From: an uncultured Bacteroidales bacterium | Lineage (GTDB): Bacteria; Bacteroidota; Bacteroidia; Bacteroidales; Paludibacteraceae | DNA length: 64,000 bases | NCBI GenBank assembly: GCA_902780495.1 | Contig: CACZFM010000013.1 | Location: forward strand, 1 to 64,000 | Direction: 5' to 3' | Shown: positions 7,901-16,567 of the stretch, piece after piece | Layout of the letters: each line of letters starts with the position of its first letter | Position numbering within the stretch: position 1 is the first letter of the stretch | The notes under the pieces: model-generated | What the model saw: only the letters and a program-made list of their open reading frames with translations | Database searches by the model: none | What the model was told of the DNA's origin: nothing | Translations under genes and position numbers: made by a program

Positions 7901-10460
7901 TGTCTCCCAACCCGTTATTGAGTGGCAGGAATTGACGGCGGATATCTGTTCGGGCGAGGTATATCTCTTTGCAGGACAGGAACTTACTCGTCCTGCCACC
8001 TATATTGACTCCGTCAAGGTGGAAGGGAAGAATGGGTGGCGTATCACTAAACTCACGCTGAATGTGCATCAGAACTATACCTTTGTCACCGACACTGTCA
8101 TTCAGCAGGGGCAAACGTATCAAGATGAGCATTTCACGGAATCCCAATCGGGTGATTATACTGTTGAAGGTTATTCTGTTTGGGGATGCGATAGTACCTA
8201 CATCCTAAACCTAAGCGTGTGCGCACCTAAGAAAGTGGAGTTATTTGAGACGATTAACGAGGGCGAAGTGTATAACCGCAATGGTTTCTTGGCATATACT
8301 AAGGATGATTATTCTCGCACTGATTTGACGATAGACGGCTGCGATAGTATCACCATCTTGCACCTCAATGTTTTACCGGCTCTGGAACCTATTTATACAG
8401 ACTCTACGTTCTGTGCGGGAAGTACTTGTCTGTGGCGAGGTGGAGAGTATTTCGAACGAGGTACTTATACTGCGGAAACTACATTGCCGGATGGACGGAA
8501 ACAGTTGTATGTACTGCGCTTGAAAGAGCAGTCTGTTTATCATGATACGGTCTATGCCTCTATTTGTAAGGGTGAGACCTATATGCAGTACAACTTCAAT
8601 CATTCGCTTCCTAACACCTATACGCAGCATCTCGTTACTCAAGCGGGTTGTGATAGTACCATGACCCTTGTGTTAACAGTGAACGACACCTCTAGCACGG
8701 ATATCTATGAATCTATATGTGAAGGGGAGACTTATTCCAAATATGGTATCACTACCACCACAGGCGGGGATTATGTTCGCCGCTACGAAACGATTAACGG
8801 GTGCGATAGCATTCTCAATATCCACATCTCGGTCAACGAGCCGACATCGTTTGTCAAGAAAGTGACCATCAATCAGGGGCAGACCTATCCTTGGAAAGGT
8901 GTTGACTATCGAGAAACTACCTATCTTGTGGATACATTGCTCAATGCCGCAGGTTGTGACTCGGTGGTCATTTTTGACCTGTTCGTCAATCCGCTCATTA
9001 CGGAGAATCACTATATTGAGTTTTGTGAGGGTGATAGCGTTACGCTGTGGGGTGATACCATTGTCAAGACAGAAGGTTTCTATATGCGCAGTTTCCGCAC
9101 GGAAGCGGAAGCCGATAGCCTTGTAACCTATGTAATTACAGTGCTGGAGCACACCGATAGTGTTACTACGGCAGTGATACAGGATGGCGAGATTTTCCCG
9201 TGGCATGGCAAAGAGTATACACAATCCGTACACCTTACGGATACAATTCCGAATGCAGTTGGGTGCGATAGTATCTGTACTCTTGACCTTACTGTTGTGG
9301 GTTATATCTATCAGGATAGTGCTCGCGTTTGCGAAAATGACCTTGCGGACTTTGAATGGCAGGGCGAACACTTTACAAAGGATAGATTGGAGACCACCAA
9401 GGAAATCCGTCCCGACTCGGTAGTGCATTTCCGTGTCATCCTTTTGCCTCTCACCTATGGCAGGGAGGAGAAAACGATTCCATCCACGCAATTGCCTTAT
9501 ACTTGGTATGGATTGACGTTTGATAAGGCGGATGAAAAGCCGCTCACATTGCAGGGTGCAAACTCTTGCGATAGTATCGTAACGTTGCATTTGAATGTAG
9601 AGCCACAGGGCGAAGAGCATGAGTGCGAACCCCTTGTGGCGGAAGCATCGGTAAGTGCGGTTTGTGCCAACGACAGGCAGATACGCATTGCGCTAAACAT
9701 TCAGCAGGGCCAGGCTCGGAACTATAGCGTTCATTTCGATGTGGTGGCGCAAGCGGAAGGTTTGACCGATGGTGCGGCTGTCTTGTCGCAGGATGGAAGT
9801 TATCTTACTGTGTCTTTGCCTCCATTGGTTGACACTACTAACTATCCTAAACCAAATACCTATGCAATGACCTTGTCGGCACAGGATACTTGTGACAATA
9901 CTTGGACGCAGTCGCTCACATTGGACGTGCTCTATCCTTCGTGGATAATGGTACAGCGGTGGAATGATGTCATTGCACTGTATAATGACCGTTACAATGG
10001 CGGTTACCGCTTCTCTTCCATTCGTTGGTACAACGAAGGAACACCCGTCTCTGGTAAAGGGGTAAACAATAGTTATATCTACACGGGAGATGTGGCTGGT
10101 CGTATGTTGAACTTTGGTACACGCTATTGGGCGGCTCTGGTGCGCGAAGGCGAGACCACGGAGATTTGTACGTGTCCTTTCATTCCGCAGCACACCGACA
10201 ATGTGTCAACGCGTTTCGAACCTCTGGTACAGATTAGCGCCCGTAACCGTGGACGTGAACTTACTATTGAAAGTGAGACCTGTGGAACATACCATATTTA
10301 CGATGTATGCGGCCGTCACCTTGGTATGGGGCGCTTTGGAGATAGTGGTAGTGGAGATAACCGTATTACACTCCCTGGGTACTATGCAGCAGGCACCTAT
10401 ATTCTGCTTTTCATGGCAGATGATGGAACCTCTGAAATCCATAAGAATGTGGTCTGGTAA
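4944..10460 (+). CDS. Giant T9SS-secreted repeat protein (1838 residues) with IgGFc-binding-like N-terminal region
   Basis: The start at 4944 is chosen because MKKRLYISVLFLLLG...LSAQ is a clean signal peptide with an AGGAAAAGG stretch about 10 bases upstream. ATG 4923 in the same frame adds seven residues. Residues about 60-470 (GTDFWLTFMQN, FVAHVYGMG) resemble the IgGFc-binding N-terminal domain of Bacteroidetes surface proteins. Residues about 485-1550 hold about 15 repeats of 65-75 residues, each with an ICEGETY-like opening and a GCDSxVTLxL end. One Cys in each half suggests a disulfide per repeat. The last 80 residues (YHIYDVCGRHLG, AAGTYILLF, KNVVW) match a type A T9SS sorting domain. 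Predicted to be exported through the outer membrane and attached to the surface. Ligand unknown. Confidence 0.85.
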   Translation: MKKRLYISVLFLLLGMTLSAQYESRCRIAADPRPLQSMGVSVEETVLPLTVSHPNRAPQDGEGFNTEGTDFWLTFMQNYEYNVNSRALKMQIVFSSRYAANITVSNPNTGWSTQTSVKANGVTIIAVPTAQCYNYGSDQTQNTGLYIQASAPISVYGANFGDYTFDATNVVPTPSLGTDYVVQAYRTQREGSTEFAIVATEDDTHITMVLAGPTLTRKQGTYTLTLNRGQVYQATSEAEKGTLAGTVIKADKKIAVFNGDIDLYIPDYNGYSDHIVEQAMPVQTWGKKFVLTKSYGQTSDYVMFTAVKDGTQIRKDGTVLATINTCQSYMYRLTDAAVYIETSEPAACYLYQSSRTANSSRQGDPSMVWITPQEQGIKQITFATFKTQVTHYHYMNVVVPTSAVGSMTYDGSKLTGFKTVPGNAEYSYLTKKIDHGTHTLYNADAEFVAHVYGMGVDESYAYCVGGYLREINQTDIDDIIEQVTIEQTYHICEGQSVTIAGKQYSEPVMFLDTVGNQIKKYTVVLHTSFLDVDTIAFRQGTTLNWHGQAITKPGTYRDEKVSKFGCDSVYKVFAKYDNVTVTYDTVCASAFYKFRGESFSLPAYDTYPQDYTVKKIEGDWEYHMQLRILPQVEYFTDTYQLEPEEVYDYHGMSISRAGTYQVNLENRFGCDSIVTLTVTQPVNSRIYYTICEGEKYNFFGDILTQGNTYTKTVVGTDGIEKVHQLILTVEQAYTPVIYATICEGESYDLNGFHESQAGTYRQYLRSVNGCDSTVTLKLDICQPQSRTIEDVICSGTTYDKYGFSETRAGTYVRALRNQYGCDSTVTLVLREAQSYRFEENIKLVDEETRLWHGQTLDKKGTYTAPYSTVDGCDSIYIAHVRKVVGLEEEVYDTLCYATTYEYRGHTYDIPVPVSYPYDFVMEVRDLQECKRYRMILTLMGADTTRLSYTLSPNESITLGEQTISEEGIYTEKFTSRFNCDSVVVLTVSQPVIEWQELTADICSGEVYLFAGQELTRPATYIDSVKVEGKNGWRITKLTLNVHQNYTFVTDTVIQQGQTYQDEHFTESQSGDYTVEGYSVWGCDSTYILNLSVCAPKKVELFETINEGEVYNRNGFLAYTKDDYSRTDLTIDGCDSITILHLNVLPALEPIYTDSTFCAGSTCLWRGGEYFERGTYTAETTLPDGRKQLYVLRLKEQSVYHDTVYASICKGETYMQYNFNHSLPNTYTQHLVTQAGCDSTMTLVLTVNDTSSTDIYESICEGETYSKYGITTTTGGDYVRRYETINGCDSILNIHISVNEPTSFVKKVTINQGQTYPWKGVDYRETTYLVDTLLNAAGCDSVVIFDLFVNPLITENHYIEFCEGDSVTLWGDTIVKTEGFYMRSFRTEAEADSLVTYVITVLEHTDSVTTAVIQDGEIFPWHGKEYTQSVHLTDTIPNAVGCDSICTLDLTVVGYIYQDSARVCENDLADFEWQGEHFTKDRLETTKEIRPDSVVHFRVILLPLTYGREEKTIPSTQLPYTWYGLTFDKADEKPLTLQGANSCDSIVTLHLNVEPQGEEHECEPLVAEASVSAVCANDRQIRIALNIQQGQARNYSVHFDVVAQAEGLTDGAAVLSQDGSYLTVSLPPLVDTTNYPKPNTYAMTLSAQDTCDNTWTQSLTLDVLYPSWIMVQRWNDVIALYNDRYNGGYRFSSIRWYNEGTPVSGKGVNNSYIYTGDVAGRMLNFGTRYWAALVREGETTEICTCPFIPQHTDNVSTRFEPLVQISARNRGRELTIESETCGTYHIYDVCGRHLGMGRFGDSGSGDNRITLPGYYAAGTYILLFMADDGTSEIHKNVVW

Positions 10461-10493
10461 TCTGCCGATAGGATCAAAGTGGGAGAGTGGATT

Positions 10494-11783
10494 CTAAATC
10501 TCAGATGAAGCGGAATCCGCCAAAAGGAAAAGACGATCGCCGCGATGGATGGTTTTTGTGGTTTTAAGTGCAAACAAATGCCCTTGCTGCACCGAATTGA
10601 CAGGCAGTCCTGTCTCGTTGTGCAAGTCATGTGCGGTTAGTTCGTAAGCACCGGTGGTTTCTCCTGTAATAAGCAGTTCGTCACCTTCCTGCAGAGTAGG
10701 AATGGCCTCCAAATAAAACTCTGCGACAGAGATGTTCTTGAAGAAATTGGTACACTTGCCTGCAAACACTTTCTTCTTGGTGGCACGACTGCCGTATTCC
10801 GTAGTCCATTCGCCCAAGCGTTGTCCCTGATAGTAACCGTCCCAAAAACCTCGGTTGAAAACACGTGTCAAACGCATATTCCATGCCTCTATTTTGCCTT
10901 GTAGAGTGGGCGTTGTCTGCGGCCGTTCGGGCGTGGGAAACTCGCCGCGCTGCCAGCATTCCACAGCCTCTTTGTAACATTCCACCACAGTCTTCACATA
11001 TTCAGGGCCCCGTGCGCGGCCCTCTATCTTCAGTACGCGCACGCCTGCATCCAACATCTTGCCCAAAAAAGCAATGGTCTTAAGATCTTTGGGAGACATG
11101 ATATATTGGTTGTCCACCTCTAACTCAAGGTCAGATGACTTGTCTTTCACAATATAACCTCTCCGGCATATTTGCATGCATGCACCACGGTTGGCACTGG
11201 CTCCAAGATTGTTCAGACTGAGGTAACATTTTCCGCTTACTGCCATACAGAGTGCTCCATGACAAAACATCTCGATGCGTATCGGTTCGCCCCTCTTCCC
11301 ACGGATATCTTGCTCTATAATATCACGGTGAATGGATGCTACTTGTTCCAGATTGAGTTCGCGTGCTAATACCACCACATCGGCAAATTGCGCATAAAAT
11401 CGTAACGCCTCGGTGTTGGCAATGTTCAATTGGGTGGATAAATGCACCTCTACATCGATGCTATTGGCATACTGCATAACGGCAATATCACTGGCAATGA
11501 TGGCACTGACCCCCGCCTGCTTGGCATTGTCAACAATCTCACGCATCAGCGGCAAGTCTTCTGGATACATCACCGTATTTAATGTAAGGTAGGTCTTGAC
11601 TCCTGCCTCCCGACAAATACCGACAATCTTGTGTAAATCCTGCGTTGTGAAATTGGCGGACGAACGGGCACGCATATTCAAATGCTCGATGCCAAAATAG
11701 ACACTTGTTGCACCCGCCCCAATGGCAGCAGCCAAACTTTCCCAACACCCGACAGGAGCCATTATTTCAACATCCTCTTTCAT
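10494..11783 (-). CDS. Peptidase U32 family protein (TrhP/RlhA-like)
   Basis: The 429-residue product has the U32 barrel start ([26 protein letters not shown]) and the signature [16 protein letters not shown] near residues 170-186. Further Cys residues follow ([10 protein letters not shown]), consistent with the iron-sulfur or metal site proposed for the family. Characterised relatives of this class in E. coli take part in tRNA (TrhP) or 23S rRNA (RlhA) hydroxylation, so RNA modification is more likely than proteolysis. Its ATG overlaps the asd stop (ATGA at 11780-11783), showing translational coupling in the acpP-fabF-asd operon. The exact RNA target cannot be told from sequence. Confidence 0.85.
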   Translation of the reverse strand: MKEDVEIMAPVGCWESLAAAIGAGATSVYFGIEHLNMRARSSANFTTQDLHKIVGICREAGVKTYLTLNTVMYPEDLPLMREIVDNAKQAGVSAIIASDIAVMQYANSIDVEVHLSTQLNIANTEALRFYAQFADVVVLARELNLEQVASIHRDIIEQDIRGKRGEPIRIEMFCHGALCMAVSGKCYLSLNNLGASANRGACMQICRRGYIVKDKSSDLELEVDNQYIMSPKDLKTIAFLGKMLDAGVRVLKIEGRARGPEYVKTVVECYKEAVECWQRGEFPTPERPQTTPTLQGKIEAWNMRLTRVFNRGFWDGYYQGQRLGEWTTEYGSRATKKKVFAGKCTNFFKNISVAEFYLEAIPTLQEGDELLITGETTGAYELTAHDLHNETGLPVNSVQQGHLFALKTTKTIHRGDRLFLLADSASSEI

Positions 11784-12808
11784 CGTGGCATGTGTGGGAT
11801 AAGGCCTTCGGCTATTTGTACGGCATTCAGTGCAGCTCCCTTGCGGATTTGGTCACCCACCAGCCAGAATGCCAATCCGTTGGAATTACTGATGTCTGCA
11901 CGGATACGCCCGATATAGACATCATCGGTTCCGCTTAAAAACAAGGGCATGGGATATTGCTTTTCTCGTGGATTGTCCATCACTGTGCATCCTGGAAATG
12001 CAGTAAAAATTTCACGTGCCTCATTTGCTGTGATGGGACGTTCTGTTTCCACCCATACGCTTTCGGAATGAGCACGGAGTGACGGTACTCGTACACATGT
12101 GGCGGAGACGGAAAGGTCACTGTGCATAATCTTGCGGGTCTCGTGGTGCATTTTCATCTCTTCTTTGGTGTAATCGTTGTCCTGAAACACGTCAATCTGC
12201 GGAATGAGATTGTAAGCTAACGGGTAAGCAAACTGTTGCACTGTAACGGGCTGACCGGCCAATACTTGTCGGTATTGTTCTTCCAGTTCCTGCATGGCTT
12301 GTGCTCCTGCTCCGCTTGCTGCCTGATAGGTGGCAACATGTACGCGGCGCACAGGGCTCAACCTGTTAAGGGCTTCTAATGGAAGTGCCATTAGGATAGT
12401 GGAGCAATTGGGATTGGCAATGACACGGCGGGAGCAATTGGGCTGTAATACAGACAAGGCATCTGCAATATTGATTTCAGGCACCACCAAAGGCGTATCT
12501 GCATCCAGACGGAAAGCACTTGAGTTATCAATCATCACAGCTCCGAAACGGGTCATGTCATCCACATATTCGCGACTGACACCGGCTCCTGCACAAGCGA
12601 AAACAAAGTCCGTCTGGCGGAAACAATCGCCGTGTTGCAAACGTTCCACTCGAAGCGTCTGCCCCAAGTACCGATAGGATTGTCCTTCGCTTCGCTCTGA
12701 ACCGAACAAACGCAATTCTGTAATGGGGAAACAGTGCTCCGCAAGAACTTTCAATAGTTCTTGGCCAACGGCGCCGGAAGCACCCACTATGGAAACGCGG
12801 TAAGGCAT
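11780..12808 (-). CDS. asd: Aspartate-semialdehyde dehydrogenase
   Basis: Reduces aspartyl phosphate to aspartate semialdehyde, the branch point to lysine/diaminopimelate, threonine and methionine. The 342-residue length fits the family. The N-terminal NADP-binding stretch [15 protein letters not shown], the catalytic cysteine in [15 protein letters not shown] and the substrate-binding region around [14 protein letters not shown] are visible. The next lysine-pathway gene, dapA, is in this window at 35-36 kb, not in this operon. The gene follows fabF with an 8-base gap and overlaps the U32 gene by four bases. Confidence 0.95.
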   Translation of the reverse strand: MPYRVSIVGASGAVGQELLKVLAEHCFPITELRLFGSERSEGQSYRYLGQTLRVERLQHGDCFRQTDFVFACAGAGVSREYVDDMTRFGAVMIDNSSAFRLDADTPLVVPEINIADALSVLQPNCSRRVIANPNCSTILMALPLEALNRLSPVRRVHVATYQAASGAGAQAMQELEEQYRQVLAGQPVTVQQFAYPLAYNLIPQIDVFQDNDYTKEEMKMHHETRKIMHSDLSVSATCVRVPSLRAHSESVWVETERPITANEAREIFTAFPGCTVMDNPREKQYPMPLFLSGTDDVYIGRIRADISNSNGLAFWLVGDQIRKGAALNAVQIAEGLIPHMPR

Positions 12809-12816
12809 GTCTTTGT

Positions 12817-14076
12817 TTATTCGCTTTTACGGAATAACAGACATGTGTTATGTCCGCCGAAGCCGAAAGTATTGCTCATCGCATAGCGTATGTCTCGTTT
12901 CTGGGCCTTGTTGAAGGTTAGATTGAGGCGATAATCAATATTCTCGTCCTCATCACCATCTTCATGGTTGATCGTTGGCGGCACAATGCCGTTATGGATT
13001 GCCAAAACAGTGGTAATAGCTTCTACCGCCCCTGCTGCACCTACCATGTGTCCTGTCATCGATTTGGTAGAAGAGATATTTAGGCGATAAGCATCTTCTC
13101 CCCATAGGCTTTGGATAGCCTTTAGCTCGGCGATGTCGCCTAATGGCGTGGATGTGCCGTGGGCGTTGATGTAGTCCACATCCTTTGTCCCGATGCCTGC
13201 ATCTTCCATTGCCATTTGCATGACTTTTGCAGCACCTTTTCCTTCTGGATTGGGTGCAGTCATGTGGTATGCGTCAGCGTTTAAGCCGGCACCCACCATC
13301 TCGGCATAGATGTGTGCACCACGTGCCTTGGCATGTTCGTATTCTTCAAGGATTAGACAACCGGCTCCTTCACTTAATACAAACCCGTCCCGAGACTTTG
13401 AGAACGGACGGCTTGCTGTTTCCGGACTTTCGTTGCGGGTGGAGATTGCATGTAAGGCGTTGAAACCTCCGATACCGCTATAGGTGATATCCGCATCGCT
13501 TCCGCCGGTGAAAATAGCATCGGCTTTTCCTAAACGGATATAATTGAAAGCATCTGCGATGGCATGTGATGAAGATGCACATGCTGAAGCTGTGGCAAAA
13601 TTGGGGCCACGCAAATCGAACAGAATGGAAATCTGTCCTGCCGCCATATTGAGAATGGACTTGGGAATATAGAAGGGATTGAAATGAGGAACACCATCGG
13701 TGCTACGACCGTATTCCATTAGTTCAGCTTCCATTGTTGTAATGCCTCCCATGCCGCTACCCCAGATTACACCTATGCGATCGCGGTCTTCCTTGTCCAA
13801 ATCCAAACCCGAATTATCCAATGCTTGCTTGGCGCTCACCAGAGCGAATTGGGTATAACGGTCATGCTTGCGAGCTTCTTTGCGGTCAAGAAAAGTTAAT
13901 ATATCAAAGTTGCGGACTTCTCCGCCGAAATGTGTTCTGTATTTGGTGTGGTCGAAAGATTCTATCTCCCGTATTCCGCTTTTTCCTTCAACCATAGCAT
14001 CCCACATCGTGGGAACATCGTTGCCAAGAGGGGTCAAAACTCCCATCCCGGTCACAACAACTCGTTTTAGTTCCAT
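12817..14076 (-). CDS. fabF: 3-oxoacyl-[acyl-carrier-protein] synthase II
   Basis: Condenses malonyl-ACP with acyl-ACP in fatty acid elongation in the cytosol. The 419-residue protein shows the N-terminal [14 protein letters not shown], the catalytic Cys in [17 protein letters not shown], and the two active-site His residues in [11 protein letters not shown] and [15 protein letters not shown]. It ends in [13 protein letters not shown], typical for FabF. It lies 80 bases downstream of acpP, its substrate carrier, on the same strand. This is the classical acpP-fabF pair and is probably expressed from the promoter at 14467-14475. Confidence 0.97.
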   Translation of the reverse strand: MELKRVVVTGMGVLTPLGNDVPTMWDAMVEGKSGIREIESFDHTKYRTHFGGEVRNFDILTFLDRKEARKHDRYTQFALVSAKQALDNSGLDLDKEDRDRIGVIWGSGMGGITTMEAELMEYGRSTDGVPHFNPFYIPKSILNMAAGQISILFDLRGPNFATASACASSSHAIADAFNYIRLGKADAIFTGGSDADITYSGIGGFNALHAISTRNESPETASRPFSKSRDGFVLSEGAGCLILEEYEHAKARGAHIYAEMVGAGLNADAYHMTAPNPEGKGAAKVMQMAMEDAGIGTKDVDYINAHGTSTPLGDIAELKAIQSLWGEDAYRLNISSTKSMTGHMVGAAGAVEAITTVLAIHNGIVPPTINHEDGDEDENIDYRLNLTFNKAQKRDIRYAMSNTFGFGGHNTCLLFRKSE

Positions 14077-14156
14077 GATAATCTTTAATATAGGTGCAAT
14101 ACGAGCCTACAGAACTTCCGCAGACTCGTATAAATACGCATTGATAAGGTATGCTA

Positions 14157-14393
14157 TTACTTGATGGCGTTTTCTACATAGGCCACCGCATCTCCTACAG
14201 TTGCAATCTTGGAAGTATCTTCTTCAGGAATAGAAATGCTGAATTCCTTCTCCAACTCCATGATTAATTCTACGGTGTCCAGCGAGTCTGCATTTAGGTC
14301 AGCGGAGAAATTCGCATCCATAGTTACCTTACTTTCGTCAACTCCCAATTTGTCAACGATAATAGCCTTTACTTTTGCTTCAATTTCTGACAT
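14157..14393 (-). CDS. acpP: Acyl carrier protein
   Basis: A 78-residue acidic protein carrying the phosphopantetheine attachment motif in [16 protein letters not shown], where the Ser of DSL is modified. It carries growing acyl chains for FabF, whose gene follows. Size, charge and motif are all canonical. It is the first gene of the operon and lies about 75 bases downstream of a clear Bacteroidetes promoter, leaving an untranslated leader of about 65-70 bases. Confidence 0.97.
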   Translation of the reverse strand: MSEIEAKVKAIIVDKLGVDESKVTMDANFSADLNADSLDTVELIMELEKEFSISIPEEDTSKIATVGDAVAYVENAIK

Positions 14394-14466
14394 AGTCTTA
14401 TTCTTTTATAAATAAACATTATTTATTCTTATCCCCTGATAAATGTTCCACAGCACAAAATCGGGT

Positions 14467-14475
14467 GCAAAGATA
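14467..14475 (-). promoter_or_regulatory. Promoter of the acpP-fabF-asd-U32 operon
   Basis: On the minus strand the -7 element reads TATCTTTGC, with a -33 TTTG (plus-strand CAAA at 14496-14499) spaced by 20 bases. Confidence 0.8.
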
Positions 14476-14547
14476 CAACTTTTATTTCAAGTATGCAAAT
14501 TTTTTTAGGATAAAATATCAATTTTCATATAAAAATGGGTGTATTGT

Positions 14548-16332
14548 CTAGAAAAATCGTCCAATCTGCTCTTGAGAGAGCAATGCCGCCACGTTTTTTC
14601 CATCGGGTGTATAACGATATCTTGGAAGGGTGAAAAGTTCTTCCAATAGATGCTGCATTTCTTTCTGTGTTAGAACTTTTCCGTAAGGAATGGCGGTACT
14701 TTGGGCCATTGACAAAGCAATCTTCTCATGCCATTGTTGTTGTGCGGAAAGTCCTAAATCTCGGATGGTATCCAGTATGTTTTGCAACACAGGGATTGTA
14801 CTGCTCCCTGCCAGCATGGCGGGGACGCCGTTGATACTGTAACTCACGGGCGTGAGTGCTGTCAAATCAAAACCGATAGAGCGAAGGTCGGTTACCAATA
14901 CTTCAACCAAAGGAAGATCTGCTCGATCCACGTCCCATACATCGGGGAAAAGAAGCTGCTGCACTTGCCCGTCATGGTCTTGCAGACGGCGAAGATATTG
15001 ATCATAAAGGATATTGATATGTGCGCGGTGCTGATTGACAAGCAACAACCCCTCGTCTGTGGGTAACAAGATATATTTGCCGTTCAGTTGTACAAGCGGC
15101 ATGTCTACAAAGGAAACAGGAATAGGTAAGGCGGGTTCGGATGGACGAATCGGTGCAGAAGGGCGATCATACAACTGTTGCCAATCGTGCGGAGTGGTAA
15201 TTCGTTGTGATGAGTGGAAAGGGTTATAAGTTGGCTGACGAGTGATTACAGGCTGTTCGAAGGATGTATGTTCCGGGTGGGCAATCACGGGTATCTCTAT
15301 GTGCCCATCCGTATTGAAGTCCAATGAAGGAGCCACATTGAATTTACCCAGCGCCTCTCGGATGGTAGCTGTCAGGATGGGGAAAATCATCTGTTCGTCG
15401 GCAAACTTTATTTCCGTTTTTGTAGGATGGATATTGACATCAATGGTTTCTGGATTAATTTCAAAATAGATGAAATAAGCAGGTGCCATATCTTGTCCGA
15501 GCATACCGGTATAGGCATTCAGTACGGCTTTGTGAAAATAGGGATGGCGCATATAGCGACCGTTCACAAAGAAGTATTGCTTGGCATTTTTTGTCGCTGC
15601 CTCTGGCTTGCCGATGAACCCGTAGATACTGACCAAGTCGTTATCCGTCCGTATCTCCACCAATTGGCTGGTGAATGGTTGTTTTCCACCGGTTCCGAAT
15701 AGGGTTTCTATACGTTGTTTTATGTTGGTGACCGGCAGGTCTATAAGGATTTCGTCATCCTCAATATAGGTGAATTGTACCTCTGGATACACCAAAACGA
15801 TGCGGTAAAATTCGTTGAGTAAGTTGCGTCGTTCTGTCTGGTCTCCTTTTAGAAATTTGCGTCTTGCTGGAACATTGTAGAACAGGTTTTTCACCTTCAA
15901 GTTTGTCCCTTTGGGACATTGAACGGGTTCTTGACGTACAATGGTTGAACCATGTATTTCCAGCAATGTCCCCAATTCGTCCTCTTCTTGTCGGGTGAGG
16001 ATTTCCACTTGCGCCACGGCACAGATACTTGCCAAGGCTTCGCCTCGAAAACCCATGGTTCGAAGTTCAAAGAGGTCTGCTGCTTCGTGGATTTTGGAGG
16101 TCGCGTGCCGTTCGAATGCCATGCGTGCATCTGTTTCACTCATTCCCTTGCCATCGTCAACCACTTGTAGCAAGGTTTTCCCTGCATCGCGCACCAGCAC
16201 TTGTATATGTGTTGCACCTGCATCCAATGAATTCTCAACCAGTTCTTTTAGACAACTGGCAGGACGCTGAATCACTTCGCCAGCCGCAATTTGGTTGGCA
16301 ACACTGTCTGGAAGCAGGTGAATGATATCCAT
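14548..16332 (-). CDS. mutL: DNA mismatch repair protein MutL
   Basis: A 594-residue GHKL ATPase that links mismatch recognition to strand removal. ATPase motifs are clear: LVENSLDAGATHI, VDDGKGM, TMGFRGEALASI and LFYNVPARRKFLK. In the C-terminal domain the usual endonuclease motif DQHAxxExxxxE reads NQHRAHINILYD near residues 433-444. The metal-binding Cys/His motifs near the end are also not evident (YTPDGKNV in place of CPHGRP). It may therefore lack the latent nuclease, although many Bacteroidetes MutL proteins differ here. It is the last gene of a three-gene unit and starts one base after the stop of the small membrane protein gene. Confidence 0.95.
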   Translation of the reverse strand: MDIIHLLPDSVANQIAAGEVIQRPASCLKELVENSLDAGATHIQVLVRDAGKTLLQVVDDGKGMSETDARMAFERHATSKIHEAADLFELRTMGFRGEALASICAVAQVEILTRQEEDELGTLLEIHGSTIVRQEPVQCPKGTNLKVKNLFYNVPARRKFLKGDQTERRNLLNEFYRIVLVYPEVQFTYIEDDEILIDLPVTNIKQRIETLFGTGGKQPFTSQLVEIRTDNDLVSIYGFIGKPEAATKNAKQYFFVNGRYMRHPYFHKAVLNAYTGMLGQDMAPAYFIYFEINPETIDVNIHPTKTEIKFADEQMIFPILTATIREALGKFNVAPSLDFNTDGHIEIPVIAHPEHTSFEQPVITRQPTYNPFHSSQRITTPHDWQQLYDRPSAPIRPSEPALPIPVSFVDMPLVQLNGKYILLPTDEGLLLVNQHRAHINILYDQYLRRLQDHDGQVQQLLFPDVWDVDRADLPLVEVLVTDLRSIGFDLTALTPVSYSINGVPAMLAGSSTIPVLQNILDTIRDLGLSAQQQWHEKIALSMAQSTAIPYGKVLTQKEMQHLLEELFTLPRYRYTPDGKNVAALLSQEQIGRFF

Positions 16333-16333
16333 G

Positions 16334-16567
16334 TTAGCGTAATAAATAGTAAACGATTGCCACAGCCGCCAATACGCCTATCCACAACCATAGATTGCGG
16401 CGTTGTTTGCGCTGTTGTTCTGTGCGATGTCGTTCAAACTCTTCCCGCAAGTCCCCGTGTTGAAGGCGCGCAAGTTTTTCCTTGCGCGCCTCCTTGTCTT
16501 TGTCGTAGTAAATGGGGCGATAGTCCCATTCACGGGGTTTGTTTACTTTTGGAAACAGAACCGACAT
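16334..16567 (-). CDS. Small single-pass membrane protein, conserved hypothetical
   Basis: 77 residues. It has a charged N-terminal two thirds (WDYRPIYYDKDKEARKEKLARL) and one C-terminal transmembrane segment (NLWLWIGVLAAVAIVYYLL). The Arg/Lys-rich stretch before the helix predicts the N-terminus in the cytosol. The start overlaps the stop of the lipoprotein gene by one base (TAATG), and mutL follows after one base, so the three are translationally coupled. I know of no function. Similar small proteins with a PREWDYRP-like motif occur upstream of mutL in other Bacteroidales, as far as I recall. Confidence 0.8.
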   Translation of the reverse strand: MSVLFPKVNKPREWDYRPIYYDKDKEARKEKLARLQHGDLREEFERHRTEQQRKQRRNLWLWIGVLAAVAIVYYLLR

